Shown: positions 1 through 7,310 of the stretch, in pieces | How positions within the stretch are numbered: position 1 is the stretch's first letter | Layout: the number at the start of each line of letters is the position of its first letter | Source of the DNA: Alphaproteobacteria bacterium | GTDB taxonomy: Bacteria; Pseudomonadota; Alphaproteobacteria; Sphingomonadales; Sphingomonadaceae | DNA: 9,044 bases | NCBI GenBank assembly: GCA_028293055.1 | Contig: JAQGLD010000444.1 | Location: forward strand, 1-9,044 | Reading direction: 5' to 3' | The notes under the pieces: generated by a model | What the model saw: the letters and a program-made list of their open reading frames with translations, nothing else | Databases searched by the model: none | Told to the model about the DNA's origin: nothing | Program-made: the position numbers and the translations under genes

Positions 1-1617
1 CGTGCGCACCTTCGGACCTCCGATCGTGGAGGCGACCACCGGAACCCGCCACGACAGCGTTGCCTTGTCGGGCCTGTCGCGGGTGAACTCGGTCTGGCGC
101 AGGTCGATGATCGTCTTGCCGGCAACGCAGCGCGAAGCCTCGACCCGGATCAGCGGGATACCCGGCTGGGTGGTGAAATCGTGCGCGATCGCGGTGATCG
201 GCCGCCCCGCCGCGGTCTCGACGCTCGCCCAGAGGTCGTCGGTCTGGGCGTTGCTATATTTGTGGGCGGCGACATAGGCCTGCACGCCGCGGCGCCAGGC
301 ATCGGCGCCGACATAATCCTCGAGCATGGTGATCACCGCCTCGCCCTTCTGGTAGGTGATCGAATCGAACGCCTGGCTCATCTGCTCGACGGTGGCGATA
401 TGCTGGACGACGGGATGCGTGGTCGTCACCGAATCCAGCCGCATCGCCGCTTCGCGCCCATTGACCAGGTCGAGCTCCGCCTCCCACTCGGGGTGCAAAT
501 TCTGCATCGCCTTGCTCGCCATCCACGAGGCGAAGCCCTCGTTCAGCCAGATGTCGTCCCACCAGGCCATGGTGACGAGGTCGCCGAACCATTGGTGCGC
601 CATTTCATGGGCTGCCACCTCGAAGATGCGCTGGCGGGTCGCTTCGCTGGTGATGCTCGGATCGTCGAGCAGGGCGCTCTCGAACGAGAAGATCGCGCCC
701 CAATTCTCCATCGCTCCGAAGAACTGGCTGCTGCCCGGGCCGGCGACATTGTCGAGCTTGGGAAGCGGGAAGGGGGTACCGAAATAATCATTGTACCAGG
801 GCAGGATCTGGCTTGCGCCCTGCAACGCCCAGCGGCCCTGCTCGCCGCTGCCGCGCCGGGTGACGACTCCGATCTCGACTCCGGCGGCGCGGTTCGTGAT
901 CCGGTCGAACTCGCCCACTCCGAGGAACAGCAGATAGGAGGACATTGGCGGAGTCGGCTGGAAGCTGACCGTCTTCATTCCGGCGGCGGCCTGGCGGACG
1001 CCGGCCTTCGGCATGTTGCCGATCACATCCTGACCGGCGGGTACGGTGACCTCGAGCTCGAACGGGGTGCGGAATTGCGGTTCGTCCCAGGACGGGAAGA
1101 AGCGCCTCGCGTCGGACGCCTCGAACTGGGTGAACAAGGCGCGCTTGCGGCCGGCGGCGCTGTCATAATCCAGCGCGAAGAAGCCTGCGGCCTGGCGGCC
1201 GATCGTCCCGCGATAGTCGATACCGAGCTGGTAGCGTCCCGGTGCGATGCGGCCGCCGAACGCGATCGTCGCGGTCTGCGCTCCGGAATCCGCGCTGATC
1301 CCGGTCGAGCGCCTCGCTGCGCCGACTCCGCTCAGCGTGGCGCTGCGCAGGTCGAGGCCCGCAGCATTCAGAGTAATCGAATCGACCGGGCGCTGGACCT
1401 GAATGTCGATCGTCACCGCGCCGGCGAAGCGCAGCGCCTCCGCGTCCGGAGTGATCGACAGGCGGTAACGGAGCGGCCGAACCCCGGTCGGAAGCTGAGT
1501 CGGAATGTTGCGCAGGGCGAGCGGCGGGAGCTTGGGCGCGGCTGCGGTCGCGGGCGCCGCCCAGGCGCCGAGCGATGCGGAAAGAGCGAGCAAGGACAGG
1601 CTGTTACGAAAACGCAT
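1..1617 (-). CDS. Exported M1-family zinc aminopeptidase (PepN/ERAP-like), C-terminus beyond the window
   Basis: This gene encodes a zinc metallopeptidase that removes N-terminal residues from peptides, probably in the periplasm. The frame is open from an ATG at 1617 down to base 1, giving 539 residues with no stop, so the gene is cut by the window edge. Residues 1-26 form a signal peptide: a basic start (MRFRN), a hydrophobic core and an ATA-A cleavage site. The N-terminal beta domain follows. The exopeptidase motif GAMEN lies at 301-305. The zinc site is HEMAH at 337-341 (ligands H337 and H341, catalytic E338), with the third ligand E360 in NEGF, the expected HExxH-x18-E spacing. Y422 in TYQKGEA matches the transition-state tyrosine. 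The start is supported by GGAG (1626-1629, minus strand), 8 nt upstream. The missing part should hold the remaining helical and C-terminal domains. The family is certain; the natural substrate is unknown. Confidence 0.95.
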   Translation of the reverse strand, partial: MRFRNSLSLLALSASLGAWAAPATAAAPKLPPLALRNIPTQLPTGVRPLRYRLSITPDAEALRFAGAVTIDIQVQRPVDSITLNAAGLDLRSATLSGVGAARRSTGISADSGAQTATIAFGGRIAPGRYQLGIDYRGTIGRQAAGFFALDYDSAAGRKRALFTQFEASDARRFFPSWDEPQFRTPFELEVTVPAGQDVIGNMPKAGVRQAAAGMKTVSFQPTPPMSSYLLFLGVGEFDRITNRAAGVEIGVVTRRGSGEQGRWALQGASQILPWYNDYFGTPFPLPKLDNVAGPGSSQFFGAMENWGAIFSFESALLDDPSITSEATRQRIFEVAAHEMAHQWFGDLVTMAWWDDIWLNEGFASWMASKAMQNLHPEWEAELDLVNGREAAMRLDSVTTTHPVVQHIATVEQMSQAFDSITYQKGEAVITMLEDYVGADAWRRGVQAYVAAHKYSNAQTDDLWASVETAAGRPITAIAHDFTTQPGIPLIRVEASRCVAGKTIIDLRQTEFTRDRPDKATLSWRVPVVASTIGGPKVRT

Positions 1618-1641
1618 GGGTAGGGCTCCGGAAGGATGGCG

Positions 1642-1671
1642 ATCCCTGCTCTCGCCCTCCGGCGCTGTCAA
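1642..1671 (-). promoter_or_regulatory. Candidate sigma-70-type promoter for the M1 aminopeptidase
   Basis: On the minus strand a perfect TTGACA (plus-strand 1666-1671) is followed after 18 bp by AGGGAT (1642-1647), which is a poor match to a -10 box. The element sits 25-54 bp upstream of the peptidase ATG, so the leader would be short. The -35 match is seen directly. The promoter role is inferred and the weak -10 keeps confidence low. Confidence 0.3.
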
Positions 1672-1725
1672 ATAGGCCCCCTTTGGCCGCTGCAGCTCGG
1701 CGCCCGAACGCATTGGCCACTTCGC

Positions 1726-1740
1726 CCCAAAATTCTTGGG
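1726..1740. promoter_or_regulatory. Short inverted repeat (possible operator) upstream of the TonB receptor
   Basis: CCCAA-AATTC-TTGGG forms 5-bp arms around an A/T-rich centre in otherwise GC-rich DNA. It lies about 30 bp upstream of the receptor start, in the divergent control region between the receptor and the M1 peptidase. It does not look like a Fur box. It could be a repressor site, or chance given the short arms. No other element is clear in the rest of 1618-1770. Confidence 0.25.
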
Positions 1741-1770
1741 CAAGGGGGCGGGCACGGACAGGATCGCGCC

Positions 1771-3693
1771 ATGTTCAGTACGCCTCCCAGGGCGATCGCC
1801 TGTGCGATCGCCATCCTCTCCCTCCCGGCCACTGCCCGCGCGCAAACCCGATCGGGCGAGAATGCGGTCACGCAGGCGGATGATGCGTTCGGATTCAGCG
1901 TCGGTCGGGAAAGCCTCGGAATCTATGATTCGGACAATGCCCGCGGCTTTTCACCGACCACAGCCGGAAACCTGCGCATCGACGGCCTCTATTTCGCCCC
2001 GGTGGTGGGGCTGTCGGGCTTGCTGATCGAATCGCAGTCGATCAAGGTCGGTCTCTCGGCCCAGGGCTATCCCTTCGCTGCGCCCAGCGGCATCGTCGAC
2101 TTCAGGTTGCGGCGTCCAGCCGAGGCGCTCGGAGCGTCGACCGTCTTCAGCACCGACAGCTACGGAAGCTTCGGGCTCGAAGCCGACGGCTCCATTCCGC
2201 TCGGCGGGACCCTTTCGCTCGGCGCGGCAGCCAATGGCGGGCGAACCCATTTCGCCGACGGCACTCGCAACCATTACCATAGCGAAGCCCTGACCGTGCG
2301 GTGGCGCCCGTCTTCGGCGATCGAGCTGCTGCCGTTCTGGAGCGCGTTCACCGACATCGACGATCAGAGCTCGCCTTATTACATCCCATCGGGCGCGTTC
2401 ATCCCGCCGGAACCGCGGGCTGGTCATTATCCGGGCCCGCAGTGGAACGCGATCAACCGGAGCCAATTCAATTATGGCTTGCTCGGGTCGGTGGCCTTGT
2501 CCCCGACCTGGCTGTTGCGCATCGGGGCGTTCAGGTCGATCCGGCATCTTCGCAGCGGCTACACCTATCTGATCACCGGCATCGAGCCGAGCGGGCTCGG
2601 CGACCATATGATCTTTGCAGCCCGCCCCGGCATCAGCCGCGGCAGCAGCGGAGAGGCCAGGCTCACGCACACGCTCGTCGAGGGACCGCGGCTGCACCAG
2701 ATTACATTGAGTGCGCGGGGCCGGGAGGCGAAGCGCGAATATGGCGGGGATGCGGAGGTCGACCTCGGAGTCTCGTCGATTTTCGAGGATATCGACTCGC
2801 CGCGGCCCGTTTTCCGGTTCGAAGCGCCGTCCCACGATCGCCTCCGCCAGACGCTTTACGGTATCGCCTATGACGGCCGCTGGAAGGGAGTCGGCGAGCT
2901 GAGCTTCGGCCTTTCGAAGAGCTTGTACCGCAAAAGCGCCGTCGCGCCCGACCTGACGATCCAATCGCGTGCTTCGCCCTGGCTCTACAACGCGACCCTT
3001 ACCGTCCTGCCGCTGCAACGGGTCGCGGTCTATGGCGGCTATTCGAGGGGCTTCGAGGAGAGCGGTTCCCCGCCGGCCAGCGCAGCGAACCGAAGCGAGT
3101 CCTTGCCCGCGATCATCACCCGTCAGATCGACGGGGGAGTTCGGGTCGACCTCGCCAGCGTCAAGGCGGTGGCCGGTATATTCGACCTCAAGCGTCCCTA
3201 TTTCGGCTTCGACCCGTTCAACCGCTACATCGCGATCGGCACGACTCGCAGCCGAGGCGCGGAATTCTCGCTCTCCGGCAATATCACCAGGCGCATGAGG
3301 CTCGTCGCCGGCGGAGTCATTCTCGACCCCCGGGTGCGGACCGCCGACGGCGCGGCAGCTGCGATCGGCCGCCGCCCGGTCGGCATCTTTTCGCATCTGT
3401 TCAGCGTGGACGCCAACTGGGACGTCGCGGCCGTCCATGGCCTGTCGCTCGACGCCTCGATCTCCCACCGGGGCGGCAGCCCGGCGACGAGCGACAATAT
3501 GGTAAGTCTCCCTCCGCGAGCCCAGGTCGATCTGGGGACCCGCTATGCGTTCACCCTTGGCAAGGTGCGCGCGACGGCGCGCTTCCAGCTGGCGAACCTC
3601 TTCGACAATCGCGGCTTCAGCGTTGCAGGTCCCGGAACCTATGCTCCCAACGCCGCGCGATCCGCCTCGGCCTATCTGACCACGGACTTCTGA
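1771..3693 (+). CDS. TonB-dependent outer-membrane receptor
   Basis: This 640-residue protein is predicted to be a TonB-gated outer-membrane barrel importing a scarce ligand such as a siderophore. The ATG at 1771 is chosen over an in-frame ATG at 1636 because it has AGGA (1760-1763) 7 nt upstream and is followed at once by a signal peptide ending TARA|Q (cleavage after residue 24). The plug is short: about residues 35-116, with NARGFSP (56-62), IDGLYF (70-75) and GIVDFRLRRP (107-116), as in TonB receptor plugs. The rest is alternating beta-strand sequence. The conserved barrel end has NLFDNRGF and finishes SAYLTTDF, with the terminal aromatic residue typical of outer-membrane barrels. No clear TonB box or N-terminal signalling domain is visible. 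The gene is divergent from the M1 peptidase and has no adjacent TonB, ABC transporter or Fur-like regulator, so the ligand cannot be named. At 640 residues it is at the short end for the family. Confidence 0.9.
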   Translation: MFSTPPRAIACAIAILSLPATARAQTRSGENAVTQADDAFGFSVGRESLGIYDSDNARGFSPTTAGNLRIDGLYFAPVVGLSGLLIESQSIKVGLSAQGYPFAAPSGIVDFRLRRPAEALGASTVFSTDSYGSFGLEADGSIPLGGTLSLGAAANGGRTHFADGTRNHYHSEALTVRWRPSSAIELLPFWSAFTDIDDQSSPYYIPSGAFIPPEPRAGHYPGPQWNAINRSQFNYGLLGSVALSPTWLLRIGAFRSIRHLRSGYTYLITGIEPSGLGDHMIFAARPGISRGSSGEARLTHTLVEGPRLHQITLSARGREAKREYGGDAEVDLGVSSIFEDIDSPRPVFRFEAPSHDRLRQTLYGIAYDGRWKGVGELSFGLSKSLYRKSAVAPDLTIQSRASPWLYNATLTVLPLQRVAVYGGYSRGFEESGSPPASAANRSESLPAIITRQIDGGVRVDLASVKAVAGIFDLKRPYFGFDPFNRYIAIGTTRSRGAEFSLSGNITRRMRLVAGGVILDPRVRTADGAAAAIGRRPVGIFSHLFSVDANWDVAAVHGLSLDASISHRGGSPATSDNMVSLPPRAQVDLGTRYAFTLGKVRATARFQLANLFDNRGFSVAGPGTYAPNAARSASAYLTTDF

Positions 3694-3714
3694 TCGACGT
3701 TGCAGCGCTCGACC

Positions 3715-3745
3715 GCGCCCGGCCTCAATAGCCGAAGCCGGGTGC
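3715..3745 (+). terminator. GC hairpin at the convergent gene ends (possible terminator)
   Basis: Bases 3715-3723 pair with 3737-3745 to give a 9-bp stem with one G-U pair (core CCCGGC/GCCGGG) and a 13-nt loop. It starts 21 nt after the receptor stop and overlaps the stop and last codons of the converging reductase gene. The downstream side has only CTTTGT rather than a true U tract, so it is not a textbook intrinsic terminator. It may stop receptor transcription or simply reflect GC-rich sequence. Confidence 0.35.
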
Positions 3746-4762
3746 CGCTTTGTGACCCTCGAGCACATGCGTGCGCAGCGCTTGCGGACTCCACAGATGC
3801 TCGACCCCCGCCTCCCTCTGCCTGACCAGGGCGACGATCGCGCTGTTGACCGGCGCCTTGCGGCCCAGCCGTTCCGCAAGCCTGACCACCTCGCCGTTAA
3901 GCCAGTCGATCTCGGTCGGCCGGCCGGCGGTGAGATCGTCGTACATCGAGGAGCGCGCCCTGGCGTCGATCTTCTGGATCCTGAGGAAGAGATTGTTGAA
4001 GATCAGATCGGGCGAGGCGATGACATGGGGGAGCAGCTTGGGCGGAACCGGCCCGCTCTTCGCCGGCTCGATCCCGGCGGCCTCCAGCAGGTCGAGCGCC
4101 TCGACCATCGCGGCCGCGACCACCCGGCGATAGTCGCGCTGGCGAAGCTGATCGAGCAGGGTCCGCCCGGACAGAGCATTGACCGCATTGTTGAGGTTGA
4201 TCAGCAATTTGCCCCAGGCGATCCCGGCCATGTCTTCGGCGAGCCGAAGCCGTCCCGGGCCATCCCCTGCGGCTTCAGCCAAGGCGCGGGTGACGGGATG
4301 ATCCTTCGCCACCAGATCGCCGGCGACGCCCTTGTGGAAGCGGCCGTAACCGAGGCTGGCGATGTTGAAAGGCACGCTGCCCTGGACCACCTCGAAACGC
4401 GACTTGACCAGCGCCTGGAGCGTCTCGGCATTGCTGACTCCGTTCTGGAAGCTGACGATCAGCGCGCCTTTCTTCGCGTGGCGCGCAATCTCCTTCGCCG
4501 CCGCGGGGGTGGCATGGCTCTTCACGCACACCGCGATCAGCTCGGCGCTGGCCATCGCCGCCGGCCTGGTCGTGAAATCGACCGGCGCCAACCGGGTCCG
4601 CCAGCCGGAATAATCGGTCAGGGTCAGGCCGTTTTCGGCAATCGCCGCAGCGATCGCCGCGCGTCCGATGAAGGTGACAGGCACTCCTGCCGAGGCCCAG
4701 GCGCCCCCGATGAAGCAGCCGACCGAGCCGGCCCCGAAGATGGCGACGCGCGGAGCCCCCAA
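3725..4762 (-). CDS. Ketopantoate reductase family protein (PanE/ApbA-like 2-dehydropantoate 2-reductase)
   Basis: The product is an NAD(P)H-dependent oxidoreductase of the family that reduces 2-dehydropantoate to pantoate in pantothenate and CoA synthesis. Using a TTG start at 4762 it has 345 residues. The Rossmann fold opens at once with VAIFGAGSVG (glycine motif GAGSVG at 10-15). Other family marks are SFQNG (104-108), GKLLINLNNA around residues 184-193 with the expected catalytic lysine at 185, and the C-terminal SSMYDDL (271-277) and TEIDWLNGE (283-291). A longer form from ATG 4849 would add 29 residues lacking family features and overlap queF by 83 nt. The TTG lies 4 nt after the queF stop, which favours coupled translation, but its ribosome site is poor. 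E. coli PanE has about 303 residues; the excess here is mostly a C-terminal tail. No panB or panC is nearby, and this family has many paralogues, so true PanE activity is unproven. Confidence 0.88.
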   Translation of the reverse strand: MGAPRVAIFGAGSVGCFIGGAWASAGVPVTFIGRAAIAAAIAENGLTLTDYSGWRTRLAPVDFTTRPAAMASAELIAVCVKSHATPAAAKEIARHAKKGALIVSFQNGVSNAETLQALVKSRFEVVQGSVPFNIASLGYGRFHKGVAGDLVAKDHPVTRALAEAAGDGPGRLRLAEDMAGIAWGKLLINLNNAVNALSGRTLLDQLRQRDYRRVVAAAMVEALDLLEAAGIEPAKSGPVPPKLLPHVIASPDLIFNNLFLRIQKIDARARSSMYDDLTAGRPTEIDWLNGEVVRLAERLGRKAPVNSAIVALVRQREAGVEHLWSPQALRTHVLEGHKAAPGFGY

Positions 4763-4766
4763 TGGC

Positions 4767-5213
4767 TCAGCCGCGGCCGCGATAGGATGCAACGCCCTGG
4801 TCGGGCACCCAAAGGCCGGCCGGTGGATCGCCGCTCTGCCAGAAAACATCGATCGGCATCCCGCCGCGCGGATACCAATAGCCGCCGATTCGAAGCCAGA
4901 CCGGTTTCATTTCCTCGGCGAGCCGCTCCGCGATGCCGACCGTGACATCCTCATGGAATCCGCAATGGTTGCGGAACGCGCCGAGGAACAGTTTCAGGGA
5001 CTTGGACTCGACGATGGTTTCCGCCGGCGCATAGTCGATCACGATATGGGCGAAATCCGGCTGGCCGGTGACCGGGCAGAGCGAGGTGAATTCGGGCGCG
5101 GTGAAGCGCACCAGATAAAGCCGGCCGCGCCGCGGGTTGGGGACATAATCGAGCTTCGCCGCGTCGGGCGAGGCTGGCAGCGACGAGGGCTGGCCGAGAT
5201 GAGTGAGGTCCAT
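4767..5213 (-). CDS. queF: NADPH-dependent 7-cyano-7-deazaguanine (preQ0) reductase
   Basis: QueF reduces the nitrile of preQ0 to the amine of preQ1 using two NADPH, a cytoplasmic step in making the tRNA wobble base queuosine. The 148-residue protein is the short, single-domain (B. subtilis-type) form. The nucleophilic cysteine is C46 in [13 protein letters not shown], with acid D53 seven residues on. The QueF motif ESKSLK is at 69-74. H87-E88 follow in CGFHED. The spacing C46-D53-H87-E88 equals that of B. subtilis C55-D62-H96-E97. The ATG at 5213 fits the usual N-terminus (MDLTHLGQ), although no strong ribosome site precedes it. It is the first gene of a minus-strand pair with the ketopantoate-reductase homologue, 4 nt apart. 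No other queuosine gene (queC, queD, queE, tgt) is in the window, and I see no preQ1 riboswitch upstream. Confidence 0.95.
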   Translation of the reverse strand: MDLTHLGQPSSLPASPDAAKLDYVPNPRRGRLYLVRFTAPEFTSLCPVTGQPDFAHIVIDYAPAETIVESKSLKLFLGAFRNHCGFHEDVTVGIAERLAEEMKPVWLRIGGYWYPRGGMPIDVFWQSGDPPAGLWVPDQGVASYRGRG

Positions 5214-5309
5214 GGCGACGCTCTACGGCAGGGCGCGGACGAGGTGAAGGGCTGCGTTGGCGCGTCCACTTCTCTCCCTTCGCCCCGACTCGGAAGCGCG
5301 GAGCTTTCC

Positions 5310-5322
5310 TCGCCACTGGCGA
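5310..5322. promoter_or_regulatory. Perfect 13-bp palindrome in the queF/permease divergent region
   Basis: TCGCCA-C-TGGCGA has 6-bp arms around one central base and is followed by an A run on the plus strand. It lies 65 bp before the permease start and 97 bp before the queF start. It may bind a dimeric regulator. A hairpin role is less likely because the loop would be very tight. Confidence 0.3.
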
Positions 5323-5346
5323 AAATCCACGGAGTTTCATCAGGCC

Positions 5347-5359
5347 AGGGAATTTCCCT
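5347..5359. promoter_or_regulatory. Second perfect 13-bp palindrome, close to the permease start
   Basis: AGGGAA-T-TTCCCT has 6-bp arms around one central base. It ends 27 bp before the permease ATG, a place where a bound protein could block transcription. Its sequence differs from the palindrome centred 37 bp upstream, so the two would not obviously bind the same protein. No promoter boxes are clear in 5214-5386 on either strand. Confidence 0.3.
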
Positions 5360-5386
5360 CACCCGCCTTCTGCTCTAGGGGAAGGC

Positions 5387-6469
5387 ATGGACGCGGACAC
5401 TTCACCAGCGCGCCGGCCGCACCGGACCTCCCCGATCGGGCAGGCGATGGCGTTCGGCGTGGTCGTGGTCGGCTTGTGGTTCCTGGCGAACACGCTCACC
5501 GCGATCATGCTGGTCTTTCTCGCCATCGTCGTCGCCATCGCTTTGTCCGCGCCGGTGCGCTGGCTCGAGCGGCGGGGCGTCTCGAGGCGTTGGGCGCCGC
5601 CGCTCATCCTCGTCGCCTTCTTCGCCTCGCTCGGCCTGATCGGCTGGCTGGTCATTCCTGAGCTCGCCGGACAGATCGTCGTCCTGGTCAACGGGCTTCC
5701 CGACCTCATCCACCGCGCCGACGCGCAGATCGCCGGCCTGCTCGTCCAGCATCCCGAGCTTTCCGGCCTGTTCAGCGCCAATGGCGGCGGCGGCATCGCA
5801 AGCCTCGGCGGAAGCGCTTCGAGCCTGTTCCGCGGAGTCGGTACTTTCTCGCTGTCGCTGGTCGGCATCCTCGCCTTGACGATCATCTTCCTCAGCACGG
5901 TCATCTATGTCGTGCTCGATCCGGTGCCGGTTCTCCGCGCCTACATTGGCAGCCTGCCGGTCCATTATCGCAGGCGCGGAGTCGCAGCGTATCGCCGCGC
6001 GTCCCTGTCGGTGGTCGGCTGGACCAAGGCGAGCCTGATCGTCGGCACGATCTGCTTCGTTGCGGTGTTCGTCTTCCTCAGCCTGATGAGCATTCCGGCG
6101 GCGCTCGTCTGGGCGGCTTTGGCCTTCTTCTCGGAGTTCATCCCCCGCATAGGCGGTTATGTGATGGCCTTCCCGCCGGTGCTGGTCGCGCTCACTGTCA
6201 GCCCGATGACCGCCTTGTGGACCGCGCTCTTCTATCTCGCCCTCAACGAATTGCTCGGCGACCTCGTCGCTCCGCGGATCCGCGGCGAGACCATGCAGAT
6301 CCACCCGGTGCTTTTGATCTTCTTCACGCTCGCCTTCACCCTCGCCTTCGGAATCCTCGGAGCTGTCGTCGCCACTCCGGCGGCGGCATTCTTCTCCGCT
6401 TTCTACAGCGAATTCTATATCAGGCGCCGGCGGCCCCCGGCGCGCCCCACTATGAGAGGAAGAATCTGA
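5387..6469 (+). CDS. AI-2E/PerM-family membrane transporter
   Basis: This 360-residue inner-membrane protein belongs to the AI-2E transporter (PerM/YhhT/TqsA) superfamily, whose members include an AI-2 exporter and Na+/H+ antiporters; the substrate here is unknown. The usual layout is present: two close hydrophobic segments (about 21-54), another at 70-90, a soluble loop with a glycine-rich stretch (about 92-150), a segment at 152-178, then several helices from 213 to 340. Conserved marks are FFSEFIPRIGGYV (247-259) and NELLGDLVAPRIRG then QIHP (287-307). The length is normal for the family. AGGGG (5377-5381) just upstream of the ATG supports the start. It is the first gene of a four-gene row: the sulfurtransferase begins 1 nt after its stop. 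There is no LuxS or Lsr gene in view, so a quorum-signal role should not be assumed from the family name. Confidence 0.92.
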   Translation: MDADTSPARRPHRTSPIGQAMAFGVVVVGLWFLANTLTAIMLVFLAIVVAIALSAPVRWLERRGVSRRWAPPLILVAFFASLGLIGWLVIPELAGQIVVLVNGLPDLIHRADAQIAGLLVQHPELSGLFSANGGGGIASLGGSASSLFRGVGTFSLSLVGILALTIIFLSTVIYVVLDPVPVLRAYIGSLPVHYRRRGVAAYRRASLSVVGWTKASLIVGTICFVAVFVFLSLMSIPAALVWAALAFFSEFIPRIGGYVMAFPPVLVALTVSPMTALWTALFYLALNELLGDLVAPRIRGETMQIHPVLLIFFTLAFTLAFGILGAVVATPAAAFFSAFYSEFYIRRRRPPARPTMRGRI

Positions 6470-6470
6470 C

Positions 6471-7310
6471 ATGGACTCGCTCGTCTCGACCGAATGGCTT
6501 GCAGCCGAGCTCGGCGCCCCGGATCTCAAGGTGATCGACGCCACCTATTTCATGCCGTCCGACGGACGCGACGCCCGGGCCGAGCATGAGGCCGCCCACA
6601 TACCGGGCGCGGTCTTCCTCGACATCGAGGAGGTGTCGGACAAGGATTCGGCCTCGCCGCACATGCTTCCGCCCGAGCATCTCTTTGCCAGCCGGATGCA
6701 GTCACTCGGGCTCGGCGACGGCAGTCGCTTCGTCGTCTACGATAACAGCCCTTATCGCAGCGCCGCCAGGGTCTGGTGGATGTTGCGCACCTACGGCGCC
6801 CATTATGTCGCAATTCTCGACGGCGGCCTGCAGAAATGGCAGGCGGAAGGGCGGACGGTCGAGAGCGGCCGGGTCCATGTCCGCCACGGCCATTTCACGC
6901 CTTTGCTCGATCGAAAGGCGGCGGTCGACAAGGGGTTCGTCCGCTCGATCCTCGGCTCGGATGGCTACGAGATCGCCGATGCGCGCGGAGCCGGCCGGTT
7001 CAGCGGAGATGAAGGCGAGCCGCGTCCCGGAATCGCCTCGGGCCACATACCCGGCTCAAAGAACCTGCCGCAGGGCAGGCTGTTCAATCCCGACAATAGC
7101 TGGAAGCGCGGCGACTCGCTCCGCGAGGCGTTCGATACGGCGGGAATCGATCTCGACAAGCCGATGATCACGACTTGCGGATCCGGCATCACCGCCGCCG
7201 TCCTGCTGTTCGGCGCCCATCTGCTCGGCAAGCAGGACGTCCAGCTCTACGACGGCAGCTGGTCCGAATGGGGCGCCGACCCTGAGACTCCCAAGGAGCA
7301 TGGCGCTTGA
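6471..7310 (+). CDS. sseA: 3-mercaptopyruvate sulfurtransferase (two-domain rhodanese family)
   Basis: The enzyme transfers sulfane sulfur from 3-mercaptopyruvate to a thiol or cyanide acceptor, forming pyruvate. The 279-residue protein has two rhodanese domains. The inactive N-terminal one carries AHIPGAVFLD (42-51), YDNSP (90-94) and ILDGGLQKW (115-123). The catalytic one carries IADARGAGRFSG (168-179), GHIPGSKNLP (191-200) and the active loop CGSGIT at 236-241, with C236 as the persulfide cysteine. CGSG[VI]T marks mercaptopyruvate sulfurtransferases, whereas thiosulfate sulfurtransferases usually have CRKGVT, so the substrate call is fairly firm. The ATG has a strong ribosome site, AGAGGAAG (6455-6462), 8 nt upstream and inside the end of the permease gene. 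Its stop codon overlaps the start of metC, tying it to sulfur amino-acid metabolism. The length is typical for SseA. Confidence 0.94.
   Translation: MDSLVSTEWLAAELGAPDLKVIDATYFMPSDGRDARAEHEAAHIPGAVFLDIEEVSDKDSASPHMLPPEHLFASRMQSLGLGDGSRFVVYDNSPYRSAARVWWMLRTYGAHYVAILDGGLQKWQAEGRTVESGRVHVRHGHFTPLLDRKAAVDKGFVRSILGSDGYEIADARGAGRFSGDEGEPRPGIASGHIPGSKNLPQGRLFNPDNSWKRGDSLREAFDTAGIDLDKPMITTCGSGITAAVLLFGAHLLGKQDVQLYDGSWSEWGADPETPKEHGA
7293..7298 (+). promoter_or_regulatory. Strong ribosome binding site that fixes the TTG start of metC
   Basis: AAGGAG lies inside the last codons of the sulfurtransferase gene, 8 nt before a TTG at 7307. This spacing is ideal for the TTG and far too close for the out-of-frame ATG at 7300. 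It is the main reason for choosing the TTG start. Confidence 0.75.

Noticed and set aside
181..1623. A 480-codon plus-strand open frame
   Set aside because: It lies opposite the M1 aminopeptidase, which has its full catalytic motifs. The translation is rich in Arg, Gly, Ala and Asp with no domain, typical of antisense frames in GC-rich DNA.
1636..1770. A 45-residue N-terminal extension of the TonB receptor from an earlier ATG
   Set aside because: It would place the signal peptide in the middle of the protein and cover the divergent control region. The ATG at 1771 has a ribosome site and starts directly with the signal peptide.
1951..3879. A 642-codon minus-strand open frame
   Set aside because: It is antisense to the TonB receptor and runs on into the neighbouring gene. 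It has low-complexity Arg/Ala/Asp-rich sequence and no recognisable domain; the receptor frame explains the region.
3752..4945. A 397-codon plus-strand open frame
   Set aside because: It is antisense to both the ketopantoate-reductase homologue and queF, two genes with clear family motifs.
5214..5386. A possible preQ1 riboswitch upstream of queF
   Set aside because: I could not find the compact hairpin followed by an A-rich tail, nor a pseudoknot with the ribosome site. Known preQ1 riboswitches are mainly from other lineages.
5387..6469. A quorum-sensing role for the permease, as the family name suggests
   Set aside because: The AI-2E family is broad, and there is no luxS or lsr gene in the window. 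The name alone does not support AI-2 transport.
5402..6544. A 380-codon minus-strand open frame rich in Asp, Glu, Arg and Gln
   Set aside because: It is the reverse reading of a hydrophobic membrane protein gene, which commonly yields charged antisense frames. No domain is visible.
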